Shown: in pieces, positions 9,184 through 18,866 of the stretch | Layout: every line of letters begins with the position of its first letter | Position numbering within the stretch: position 1 is the first letter of the stretch | Assembly: GCF_022376445.1 (NCBI RefSeq) | Contig: NW_025955529.1 | Coordinates: 1-22,330 of the forward strand | Length of the DNA stretch: 22,330 nt | From: Fomitopsis serialis | Taxonomy: Eukaryota; Basidiomycota; Agaricomycetes; Polyporales; Fomitopsidaceae | Direction: 5' to 3' | The notes under the pieces: generated by a model | The model's input: the letters and a program-made list of their open reading frames with translations, nothing else | What the model was told of the DNA's origin: nothing | The model's database searches: none | Position numbers and translations under genes: made by a program

Positions 9184-9193
9184 CCCAGATCTC
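9180..9193. repeat. Target-site duplication, right copy
   Basis: CATCCCCAGATCTC, identical to 8040-8053. It lies directly after the (ATC)n tail, and its last base is the midpoint of the palindrome at 9187-9200. Confidence 0.8.
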
Positions 9194-9200
9194 GAGATCT
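9187..9200. repeat. 14 bp perfect palindrome at the insertion target
   Basis: AGATCTCGAGATCT. In the inferred uninterrupted site the element entered exactly at its centre: the left half is also present at 8047-8053, ending where the element begins. Confidence 0.6.
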
Positions 9201-9222
9201 TGGTTCGCAGCACCATGTCGCA

Positions 9223-9302
9223 GTGAGTAGTGCTGCGCCTCCCGCCCTTCGCCGTGCACAGCGCATGCCTCTCTCCCTCCTCCCTCCATCTCCTCACCGC
9301 AG
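9223..9302 (+). other. Candidate intron in the 5' UTR of the first glycosyltransferase gene
   Basis: GTGAGT donor at 9223 and a pyrimidine-rich CACCGCAG acceptor ending at 9302, directly before ATG at 9303. If real, the short leader exon contains its own ATG (9215) in a different frame, which would compete with 9303. The signals are good, but nothing conserved confirms the intron. Confidence 0.4.
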
Positions 9303-11245
9303 ATGCTGCCAAGTCCCAAGTGGTGGTCTGACGACCGTCCCCACCGCCGTGCCTACGAGCTCCTCCCCACCGCGGAATACGGCGCAAAACCCTATGCCCC
9401 CGCTGGTCGTTCTTGTACCGACGATGCATACGACTCGCAGCGCTCGCGGCAGCGGGCTTGACTACGATTGCGCTGGTCGTGCTGGTCGTCAAGACGTATC
9501 GGGTCGCCCCACCCCCGCTAGTACTCTACCCCGATCCCACTACGCTCCCGCCGGAGCTACTGCCGCCGCTGTACGGCAGATTTCATGAGCTCGAGATGCA
9601 GTTGCCACAGCACCAACCAGCCTATCCACTCGCGGAAGGGAGGAAGTATTTCCACGTGAATAACACAGCTCTATGTGCGTCGTGTCTTCTGTCTTTCTTC
9701 TGCCCTTGCTCACCCGTGTTGATAGTCTCTGGATGGGGAAATGTACAACAAGAACTACTATTACTACACTATTTGACGTATCGCTCTGGTCGCTCGTAAG
9801 TATCGCGGTTTGCCCGACGTTTCACTGATCCTCACTTTCTGGCCATAGATTTGTGTTCGATAACTACACATGGAATGACGACGGCAGCCAGTGGTCGTAC
9901 AACAATGGCAAGATTGTTCCCTCTCAAATACCCCTATCCGTGCAAATTCAAGGTGCGAATTGCTTCTCTACAGCATCCACTGGGAGCAATACCTCCGAAC
10001 CTGATGCCGAATGTGCAAAGAACAAAGCAGGGAGTGGAGAACTGCTCCGCCGCATGTTCGTGGTCTGAAACATTAAGAAAGATACCAAGTTCTCGACCGA
10101 AGAATATCTCGTGCTTTGTTCTGTGCACATCCGGCGTCTGCTTCGCACGTATAGTCGGCGGTGACCCATTGATGCATCTATTAACATCGCACCAGGCCCT
10201 ACGGTCGGCGCATCCATACCCAGCGATCCCTACGCACCCTTGGCAGTCATACGAGACCACTTCCAAAAGGAGTGCCCGAACCCTACCATTATCACGACCG
10301 AGGAGGTGATCGGTCCTCTGGGCAGCCAGCCCACCGCCGGACAGATCATCGACGCATGGGCGGAGAAGCTGCGCTCAGTGGATGATCCGTGCGTCGAAGT
10401 GCCCCGGAGTTCAAAATCCGTCTTCGACATCTTGTAAGTCAGCCGTACTCATTCGTCAGTGTATCCTCACTCATCTATGGTAGCGTATTCGGCTCGGCTG
10501 ACCGCCTCCTCGACGTCTGGCCGGAGTTCTCCGCCTCCCCCATGATAACCCAGTTCGGCTGGTCGCCTCTGATAGAGCTCGCGTTCGACACGAACCGCGA
10601 AACGATCTCGCCCTCCGCCGCGCTCGCGCCCCCGCTCTACTCGCTCCCGTTTACGTCCAACCGCGAGCGATACACGCCGCTCCCGGGCCTGCTCGCACTG
10701 CACATCCGGCGGGGCGACTTTGAGGCCCACTGCAAGCAGCTCGCGCACTACAGCGCGACGTTTACGGGGTACAACGCGTTCCCGGCGCTGCGGGATCGGC
10801 TCGACGAGCCGCTGCCTGGCGACGAGGAGACCCGCGTGGAGGCATACCGCCCGCGCTGTTACCCGGACATCAACGAGATCGTTCGGAAGACGGAGGAGGT
10901 GCGCGCGTCGGAGGCGGGGCAGGGGTTGAGCCGGGTGTACGTGATGACGAACGGCCCGGCGAAGTGGGTCGACCAGCTAAAGCGGGCGTTGGTGAGGAAG
11001 GGTTGGGATGGCGTCGCGAGCAGCCGGGACGTGGTGGTGAACAAAGAGCAGAAGTATGTCGAGCAGGCGGTGGACATGCTGATCGGCCAGCGGGCGCAGG
11101 CGTTTGTCGGAAATGGAGTGAGTGCTGTTCATTTGAGTGCATCGATCGCCTGCTGACGTCGCTGCAGTTCTCGAGCTTGACCGGACAGATAGTCATGCTC
11201 AGGACAGCGAATGGGTTTCCCATGGACTCGAATCGATTCTTCTGA
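9303..11245 (+). CDS. Type II membrane fucosyltransferase-like glycosyltransferase, copy 1
   Basis: Model: 9303..9674, 9726..9795, 9849..9952, 10196..10433, 10484..11117, 11168..11245; 498 aa if one missing base is allowed. It begins MLPSPKWWSDDRPHRRAYEL, but the membrane anchor (about 45-63, LAALAAAGLTTIALVVLVV) lies in another frame. One extra C in the C5 run 9397-9401 joins them smoothly. The luminal part has SGWGNVQQELLLLHYLTY, FVFDNYTWNDDG, the nucleotide-sugar motif HIRRGD (about 335-340) and a C-terminal GNGFSSLTGQIVMLR. HxRRGD with a late Ser-rich motif is shared by alpha-1,6- and protein O-fucosyltransferases using GDP-fucose, so a Golgi/ER transferase is inferred; donor and acceptor are unproven. 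A retrotransposon ends about 120 bp upstream. Roughly half the residues match the next gene over the C-terminal region. Confidence 0.75.
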
Positions 11246-11481
11246 GACGACGGCATCTAGCAGATTTACATTTGTACTTTGATACCATATGTGCCGCACT
11301 ATATACATATATTTTCTCCCATGTCAAGGTGCTTGATGTGTTGATGGCGAGGTCGTGCACACGAGCGGGATATATCGGGCGCCTAAGCGTGCTGCGAGGA
11401 CGGGACGCGGGAGAGGGAGTGGAGCAGAGGCCATGCCGCCCACGCTCTTCCAACACACACCCTGGCGACGACGAGCCCTCC

Positions 11482-13370
11482 ATGTTCGGCCAACGCTCTT
11501 CGTGGCACTCGCGGGCCTCTGAGGACCACATCCTGCCCACCCCTGTACACGACCGCCACGACCGACATGCCTCGCGTTCCTGCCTCCGCTGGCCACACAA
11601 CAAGCGCTACACCCGAATAGCCTTCCTTGCCCTCATCGCGCTCTCCGCCATCGCGCTCTTCCGCACCGCGTTCCAGGAGGCCGAGCAGGAGGAGTACGTC
11701 GTCCTCGTCGACGACCCGCCGGAGAACCACATCTTCCCGCCGCTGTACCAGGAGTACCACGAGCGCGAGCTCGCCCTGCCACAGCACAGCGAGCAGGAGG
11801 ACCCGGACGGCAAGTACATCTTCTTCGCGAACCATGTCCACGGTGCGTCCTCGTCCTGCTGCACGGTCGCCGCGACGCGCGCTGAGACCGCCGCCAGCCT
11901 CGGGGTGGGGGAACGCGATGCAGGAGCTGCTGTTCAACTCGTATTTAGCGTACAACGCGGGCCGGCAGTGCGTAGATGTGTGCCTTCCCGCCGCGGCCTG
12001 ACTGACCGTGCGCGCGCGCAGTTTCGTGTTCGACAACTACACATGGAATAGGGATGGCTCCGACTACACGGACTACAACGGCAAGCTCATTCCCTCGCGG
12101 ATACCGAACACCGCACTGATCAGAGGTGCGTGCTCTCTGGAGTCTGAAGCCAGGGCTTGTTCCCGGCGGTCTCTAACTGCCGGGCGTGTGCGCCGTGGTC
12201 ACTGGGGGAACTCTGCATTGTACAGCTGGGAACAAGCCTTGATGGGCACTCGGCATTGTATAGGTGGGACGCGGCTCACTATGACAGCATAGGACCCAGT
12301 GTGGGCGATCCCTTCCCGCCCGGAGACAACGCCTCGCTCGCGGTCGTCAAAGAGTACTTTGACAAGGTGTGCCCAGAACCCACGGTCATCAGCAGCGATG
12401 AGGTCGGGCGGACGCTCGCTGGCGACGCGTCCGCGCAGACCGTGCTCGAGGCCTGGGTGGCGAAGCTGCGCCAGATGGACGACCACCGGTGCATTGAAAT
12501 CGAGCGCGACACGCTGCAGATATTCTCCATATGGTACCCGCCGCATCTCTCTCGTCTGACGTTCCTTTCGCGCTCATGTCCCCGCGCAGGATATTCGGCT
12601 CCTCGCGCGTACTCGACATCTACCCCGGGTTTGTCAAGTCGCCCATCATGACCTCCTTCCGCTGGTCCCCCTGATCGAGGCCGCCTTCGCCGCCAACCGG
12701 CCCCTCATCGCCCCACCCACCTTCCTCGATCGCTGGCTGCCCTCGCTCCCCTTCTTCCGCCCGTCGAGCCCGTACCCGATGATCTCGGGCCTGCTCGTGC
12801 TGCACGTGCGCCGCGGCGACTTCGCGGAGCACTGCGAGCACCTCGCGCGCTGGTCCGCACGCTTCAACGGGTTCAGCTCGTTCCCGGGGCTGCCCGACGC
12901 GTTCGAGCCGCCACCGGGCGCGGGCTGGGGCGAGAACACGCCCGAGAACACGGCGGTGTACATGCGCCGGTGCTTCCCGACGGTCGCGCAGATCGTCGAG
13001 AAGGTCACGGCGGTGCGCGAGACGAGCGCGGGCCGCGGGCTGCGGAACGTGTACATCATGACGAACGGCGGGAAGGAGTGGGTGGACGAGCTGAAGGCGG
13101 CGCTGTATGCGATGGGCGGGGTGGAGAGGGTGATGGGGAGCCGGGACGTGCAGCTGAACTGGGAACAAAAGTACATCGCGCAGGCGGTGGACATGCTCAT
13201 CGGGCAGAGGGCACAGGTGCTCATCGGTAACGGGGTAAGCGCGGTCGGAGGCGGTCGATCCAGTTCGCGAGCTGACCACGTCCGCGTTGCAGTTCTCAAG
13301 TCTGACCTCGAACATCGTCATGATGCGCATGGCGAACGGCTTCGCGCCCGACGGCAACCGCTTCTGGTAG
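11482..13370 (+). CDS. Type II membrane fucosyltransferase-like glycosyltransferase, copy 2
   Basis: Model: 11482..11842, 11898..11967, 12022..12125, 12293..12533, 12590..13234, 13293..13370; 499 aa if one missing base is allowed. The start MFGQRSSWHSRASED precedes an anchor at about 46-60 (IAFLALIALSAIALF). Conserved blocks match copy 1: SGWGNAMQELLFNSYLAY, FVFDNYTWNRDG, KLIPSRIPN, IFGSSRVLDIYPGF, HVRRGDF (about 331-337), DMLIGQRAQVLIGNG, FSSLTSNIVMMRMANG. All five introns sit at the same positions and phases as in copy 1, and exons 2, 3 and 6 have identical lengths (70, 104, 78). A stop at 12672 follows FRWSP, where copy 1 reads FGWSPLIELAF. One extra C in the C5 run 12667-12671 restores LIEAAFAANRP and the frame to the end. 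GDP-fucose use is inferred from the HxRRGD motif. Confidence 0.75.
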
Positions 13371-13744
13371 CCCGCGCCCGCGCGTCCCTGCTAACCTTAC
13401 ATTAACCGGTCTCCTCTGCATGGCGGACGATGGCTAGGATATGGCTGTTTAATCATAGGAACACTACGTTCGTTGTACTACTACTACTACTATGCGCTCT
13501 GTGCAGGAAGACATCGTCGTCTCGTGCTGAAACCCGTAGATACCCAGGTGTATATGGATTGGGACGATTTGGGCACAGCGGTTGCCCACTTGCTTGCCAT
13601 GTGCGTGTTATGCGTCTCAAGGAACTCTTGGGCATCAAGCTGTCGTCCACTGCGAGCACTCGACAGGACTCATACGTTCGAATGCGATCAGTGTATTGGC
13701 AAATTGTACATGATTATGAAAGGCATCGCGATAAGTCCGTATGC

Positions 13745-13758
13745 TTCACCTAGGTGAA
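13745..13758. repeat. 14 bp perfect palindrome
   Basis: TTCACCTAGGTGAA, in the intergenic space between convergent 3' ends. A second palindrome begins 17 bp further on. Function unknown. Confidence 0.5.
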
Positions 13759-13775
13759 AGTGCGCAAGAGATGTG

Positions 13776-13789
13776 CTGTGTATACACAG
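13776..13789. repeat. 14 bp perfect palindrome
   Basis: CTGTGTATACACAG, 17 bp after the palindrome at 13745-13758 and unrelated to it in sequence. Function unknown. Confidence 0.5.
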
Positions 13790-13939
13790 GTGCAAGATGT
13801 GGTGGTACAGATGGAGGCCATGTCAAAATCCGAGATTAAGATGAGCAATTAGCAAGGGCACCCAGGGCCGCGCACATCGGCGGCGCCTGGCACCCACACC
13901 GACAACGAAACACAAAGTCCTGTCCAGCCCCACGCACCC

Positions 13940-16761
13940 TCAGCTCCTCACCCGACTCAGCAGCTCGCTCAGCTTCCCCGCCGCCAGCCCGTCCCTGAAC
14001 CCGCTCGCCTCCGCCGCATGCACGCCCGACCCGCGGCCGAGCACGAGCGAGAACCTCCGCGCGTTCCCCTCGCCGACCACATTGGGCCGCGCCGTCACCG
14101 GGCTCGTCTGGAGCGCGACCGCGGGGAGGGAGAACCGCTTGTGCCGGCGCGCCGTGTTCTCCTTCCGCGGCGTCGGCGGGAGGCTCGAGCCCGCGCGGCT
14201 CGGCGCGTCCGCCGCCGCCACCGACGCGCCGTCGTGCGCGGGCACCTCCAGCACCTGCTCGCCCTGCTCGCGCTCGTCGAGGGCAGACTCGTCCCCGCGG
14301 GCGTGCCGAAGCGCGTCCTGCTCGAGCTGGGCGTCCCGTGCGCGTGCTCCTGGAAGTCCTCTAGTATCTGCACGTAGCTGCGCGGGCGCGCGGTGGGCCG
14401 GATGCGTATCGCGGGCACGGCGGGCGCGCCGTCCGGGTCGGGTTCGTCGCCGTCTGCGCCTGCGCCGCCGAAGGTGGACTCGTCCTCGATACGTGTGAGC
14501 ACGCGCTTCGGGCTCTCGAGCTCGAGGTCGACGGCGAGGAGCGCGGCGGAGGACGACATGCGGTTGTCGCCGAGGATGAGGGAGGGCATGCTCTTCAGCC
14601 CGGAGAGCGTGAGGTGGGAGTGCGTCGTGCCCGCGCCGACGCTATGGGGAGAGGTGGACCACTTGGACGGGTCGAGGACGGGGAAGACCGTATCGTAGCA
14701 GGCGTCACATGCGCGTGCGGGTTTGTGCGAGTCCTTGCTGTCCCTGACGCTGTCGTCCAGTATGAAGAATGTCTGACGCGATTGTGAGTATATGCGGCAT
14801 CATGTATGAGATACACGAAGTCACCTTGCCGGAGCAGCTCCCACAAACGCATCTGCCACACAGCCTACAATGATGTCTCCTGCGCCGCCAGCCAAACGTC
14901 CTCCCACACCTCATGCAGCTCTGCGTCTTCCCGTCCGGTATCCATATAGCCGGCACGAAGTGATCGACGCGACCCCTCTTCGGCTTGACCTCGTTCTCCT
15001 CGGGTGCGTACGGCAGTGCTTGGAGCGTGCGCCGAAGATGGTTCGTCGAGGACGAGGACGTGAGGGTCGAGTTCGGCTGCATGACGTTGAGCGAGACGAG
15101 GAGCGAGCCCTTCGCGTTCCGGATGGCCGCGCACCAGTCATCTCGCTCCTCCTCGTTCGCTAAGACACGCCAACGCCGCGTTAGATCGCACATTCCACGA
15201 GGAAAAACATACCACGCACCAGTATACACAGCGAACGACTGCTGCGGGCTCAAGATCTCCAACCGTCTATCATCACCCACCTCCCTCGCAGGCGGCACCA
15301 CGACCTCCACGTCCACCAAATCCACATACCCCTTAAACACCCACCGCTCGTCCGTCCCACTGCTCGCGTGCCGCGCCTTCTTCTTCACCGGGCTCGCATT
15401 CAGCCTAAACTTCAGCACACTCTCCTTCCGCTTCATCGCCTCCGCCGCGCCGGCCATATCCGCGTCGCTCTTGCTGCGCGTGCGTATCAGCGGCGCGCGC
15501 GCAGGCGAGGTTGGCGAGGGCTCGCCGCCCCACCTGTCCGAGAGGCCCTCGCCGTCCGCGCCCGCGAGCCAGAGGAGGCAGTCGGAGAAGAGCAGAAACT
15601 CGCGCTCCCGCGTGATGGAGCCCTCGAGCTGCAGGACCGGCGCGCGCTTGAGGAAGGTGCGCCCCGGCGAGATGAGCTTGAAGGGGAGGTTTGCGGTGTT
15701 GCGCTGGAGCGCGAGGAGCGCGAGGGTCTGGGCATGCGTGTGCAGGGACGCGTTGAGCGAGGACGTGACTGACAGGGTTCAGAGTCAGCGTGCGCGGGTA
15801 TGTTGACAAGGATGGGAGGGCCGCTTACTCCTCGAGACGAGCGTGTGCACGGCTGTCAGTTGGGCGTACTCCGGATCCTCGGGGTCTGTGCAGCCGATGA
15901 GGTCCTTGAGGAGCAACAGGTACCGCGGACATCTCTGTACGATCGTCAGTAGCCAGTCTCGGAACTTGAGTTTACCACAGCGCGGGTCCGCTTCCTGCTG
16001 AGCTATGAAAGCAGCAAACGCAGAGTGGCTGTTTAGCAGCGCTGTATACGACGCGAGGGTGTCGGAGAAAGACGAGACGAACGGCGTGTACAGGGACAGG
16101 TAGGGAAAGTGTGAGAGGAGCACGGGAGACAGGGGAGGCGGCGAGTCCTCGGCTTGCGCCGACAAGGAAGTGTCGAGGAAGGTGGAAAGAGAGGTGTGGA
16201 AAGAGCGGTGGAGGTTCCAGATGTCGATGAAGTTAGAGAATATAGACGTGAGCTCGTTCCGGTCGAGGAGCTGCTGTGGTGTGTCCAGCGACGCGATAAT
16301 CGGCGTCAGGAAATGCTACACAACTGTGTCAGCGGCCACACGCTGCGCAGAGCGAGCAGACGCACCGAGTATATGAGCTCCAGCCCGTCCACATACGACC
16401 TCTCCGTCTCGTAGAACTCGTTGATGACCTTCCGCCGCTTCGCTTCTCTATGCTCGTCAATCAGACGCATCTGGCTCCGGCGCCGTGCCTTGCGTGCGAC
16501 GTCGACGGAAGAAGGCCTACGACCCGGGGACCGCGTCGCGTTCCTTATGACGGTGGGTGTGGCCGGGGACGAGGCGGACCCGGGTGCGCTGTCCTCCTCG
16601 GGGAGCGAGTCGAAAGAGGCCGTGCTGACCACGGACTGGCGGTGGAGGAGGTTGGGCGCAGAGGGGAGGGAGATGCGGCGGAAAGGGAGGTGCGGGGGGC
16701 GCTGGTAACGAAGGTCGGACTGGCTCGAGGAGAGCTCGGAGGACGAGGGGAAGTCGACCAT
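13940..16761 (-). CDS. FGD-type RhoGEF: DH, PH and FYVE domains
   Basis: Model: complement of join(13940..14772, 14825..15159, 15220..15768, 15829..16315, 16366..16761), 866 aa if one missing base is allowed. The start is MVDFPSSSELSSS in a strong GCCGCCATGG context. Residues 1-100 are Ser/Pro-rich. The DH domain begins at about 103 (KRRKVINEFYETERSYVDGL) and includes LKFRDWLLTIVQRCPRYLLL. The PH domain follows, split by a Ser/Pro/Arg insertion, ending EEERDDWCAAIRNAKGSLL. A FYVE finger at about 550-620 has WIPD, C559/C562, RRRRHHC, and CDAC at 611-614, which should bind PI3P on endosomes. FGD proteins activate Cdc42-class GTPases. After SYVQILEDFQEHAHG (about 14335) the frame breaks; one extra G (minus strand) restores DAQLEQDALRH through HKRFSLPAVALQTSPVT to the stop. 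A 47 nt GT-AG intron ending at 14329 is an alternative explanation. Confidence 0.85.
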
Positions 16762-17838
16762 GGCGGCCGACGGGAAGGGCGGGACTGTCGACCGTCAGAG
16801 AACTGGGGAAAGTTGTGCAGAGAAGGCGGACATACCTGCGGCCATGGCGGGATGGCGGTCGCGTTGGAGAGCAGCCCGCTCGTCCCTGGGTGGCACTCAC
16901 CGGCCGTCGATCGAACCGCGTCACATCCCCGAGGCCACTCCGGCTGCCCTCTCCCGATATGGCAACTGACCTCGTTCGCCCGGCCAACGGTTAGCTGTAT
17001 TCAGTCTGTTGGTACATGGCAGACAGGCGGGAGACGCAGGAGAGACGTCGCTCAGCAAGGACACATCGCGTTCCCGGGGGCGGCGATTTCATCCACAACA
17101 TACCGGTGTTTATGAAGGCACGTCAGCGATCCCAAACATGAACATCTGTTCATCTGTCCTCAATACAGCCTTGGCTTACACTACAATTCGCGGTTCTCGG
17201 ATCATCGCAGTAGGCCCTCTCGATCGTGACTTACCAGGAATTGCCGAGACCGGCAGGCCATTTCATGAAGTTGTCCTGACGCATATGGAGAGGGGACTTC
17301 TTCATTCGGAGAAGTGTCAAATTACTCGTTTGCCCCATTTCGTTGAGTCACTCGAGTGGTCGAAATTGAAAGGCTCCGTAGCACCGGGAATTCATCATGG
17401 CGTCTGCGCTCACCGGCTGGACTGATGGCATCTTCAACATGTCCTACAGTGGCAAGAGCAGACCTAGTGACGAGCATATCGACAGACACTACGGCGCCAT
17501 GGCCTCCATGCAATTCGGTTTTATCGTCGGGGCGGAGTAATCATTTCAATCTTCGACCTAACGCTCAGCTGGCTTGAGCGCGACAAGGGCAGGTTCCAGC
17601 CATCCATGGCTCCTCGGTGAATTGTTGAAGGACAGTCCCGCGGGCTGTCACTGCGGAACAACGTTCGCAGTGCGTTACTTGTTGTGCAGGCGATAGGCCG
17701 AGCTTCATTCACTTGAGCAAGTCCATGTCGACATGTCGATTGAAAACGGACAGCAGAGGGCCCTGTATATGGAAAGTCTCCCAGAGAGATGTATGATAGA
17801 GTTGCAATACCCGCACAAAGCAATGAGAGATACGTGAA
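16762..17838. other. Intergenic, about 1.1 kb, no clear gene
   Basis: Contains the promoter of the RhoGEF gene (left end) and the 3' UTR of the uS15m gene (right end). The longest openings carry no recognisable motif. The only start in a good context with a short closed frame is at 17397, listed separately with low confidence. No tRNA-like or repeat structure was noticed. Confidence 0.5.
17397..17540 (+). CDS. Candidate small ORF, 47 aa
   Basis: ATG in the context CATCATGGC opens 47 codons to TAA (MASALTGWTDGIFNMSYSGK...FGFIVGAE). I do not recognise it. It could be a small gene, an exon of a gene otherwise missed, or chance. No promoter element or splice signal clearly belongs to it. Confidence 0.15.
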   Translation: MASALTGWTDGIFNMSYSGKSRPSDEHIDRHYGAMASMQFGFIVGAE

Positions 17839-18773
17839 TCAAACCACAAGCTCGCCCTCGACACTCTCGGGCTCTACACCGATACGCTCGAGACAGCGCT
17901 CATACCGGTCTATGCTGACCCGCTTCAGGTATTTCAAGATCTTGGCTCGCTTGTGTACCAGTTCTCGCAGCCTCTGGCGGCTGATGACATCCTTCTTTTG
18001 GCGATTGAGGTGGTCCCAGACGTTGCGTATCCGCACTGTCAGAATGGCAGCTGATCCGGCCGGTCATGAACAATGTAGTTCAGCAATGCAAGAAAGGGAC
18101 CGACGCATCACCCGACGCACCTTGCACCTCAGGCCGGCCCGTGTCCACCACCGTGTCCGACTCCGAGAACGCAGCCACGATCCGCTGCTTGTTCTCAAAC
18201 AGGATCCCGCTCGCGTTCGCGTTCCGCAGGTCCACGAGCCGCGCAAACTGCACCGTCTTCTGCGCCTCCAGCGCGTCCGCGCGCCGCTCCTCCCGGGCAA
18301 GCATCGTCGGGTTCTGCTTCACGGCCTCGTCGATCACGCCCTCGATCGTCAGGTTCGGCAGCACCTGGAACAGCATCTCCTGCTCGCCCGCGCCGATGCC
18401 GAAGTTGAGCAGCTCCGGCGCGCGCGCGTCGTCGACGGAGCGCGCCTCCGAGGGCGGCGCCGGCAGGGCGTCGACGGCCTCCTCCGTGACGATGGTGCGC
18501 GCAAGGTCGCAGTTCGTCCACTTCGCCTCATCCCCCAGTCGGTGGCCCAGCACGACGTGCGGCCGGCTCGCAGCGGCCTCGCGTGCGTGCTGTTCTGCTG
18601 CTTTCTTGGCTTTGGTCAGGCGTGGTGCCCGCAGAGCCGCGGTGGTGTGCAGGGGTGCGCTATGAGCCGAGCTGGTTGATGCTACGGCGCGTGAACCTAC
18701 AGTGCAAGTGTCAGCAGCCTTATAACACAAGAAGCGTCTGATACGCACATTGTGCCAATCGCGCACTGAACAT
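17839..18773 (-). CDS. Mitochondrial small-subunit ribosomal protein uS15m
   Basis: Spliced model: complement of join(17839..18035, 18121..18696, 18749..18773), 265 aa. The first exon holds only 25 coding bases (MFSARLAQ plus one base). The N-terminus is Arg/Ser/Ala-rich without acids (MFSARLAQCSRAVASTSSAH...), a typical mitochondrial targeting sequence. The C-terminal part is the S15 domain, read across the last junction: VRIRNVWDHLNRQKKDVISR, QRLRELVHKRAKILKYLKRV, SIDRYERCLERIGV. The long middle segment (about 40-195) is the fungal extension seen in relatives of yeast Mrps28. uS15 binds the central domain of the small-subunit rRNA and helps form an intersubunit bridge. Both introns have GTGCGT donors and consistent phases. 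Confidence 0.9.
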
Positions 18774-18866
18774 CGTCCACGTCGAGCTCGGTGTTACAGA
18801 CGAAGTCGCAGCAAAAGTCGCTGGCAGGCGCCGGGCAGCTGCCGTGAGAATGCGCTGGTTAGACGC

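Larger units (their letters stand above)
13371..13939. other. Intergenic between convergent genes
   Basis: 569 bp shared by the 3' ends of glycosyltransferase copy 2 (plus) and the RhoGEF gene (minus). No gene is recognised. It holds five TAC repeats at 13476-13490 and two perfect 14 bp palindromes, listed separately. Confidence 0.6.

Noticed and set aside
9157..9200. GAATTC, a run of CAT/ATC triplets and AGATCTCGAGATCT look like a cloning linker with a His tag
   Set aside because: The CCCCAGATCTC part recurs at 8043-8053 as a target-site duplication, and the triplet run is explained as the retrotransposon tail. No other vector sequence is present.
9953..10195. Possible box C/D snoRNA in intron 3 of copy 1 (CTGATG and CTGA about 70 nt apart)
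   Set aside because: Box C is imperfect and there is no complementary stem flanking the boxes.
9303..13370. Calling both glycosyltransferase copies pseudogenes
   Set aside because: Each has a single one-base break at a C run and is otherwise fully open with conserved motifs, splice sites and stops. The same kind of break occurs in other genes in the window.
14385..16750. Long Arg/Ala-rich plus-strand frames across the RhoGEF
   Set aside because: These are shadows of a GC-rich minus-strand gene with clear DH, PH and FYVE motifs.
17009..17425. 138-codon frame in the intergenic space before uS15m
   Set aside because: No family motif, and its first codon is not ATG in the sequence (GTA-CATGG context gives only a weak start).
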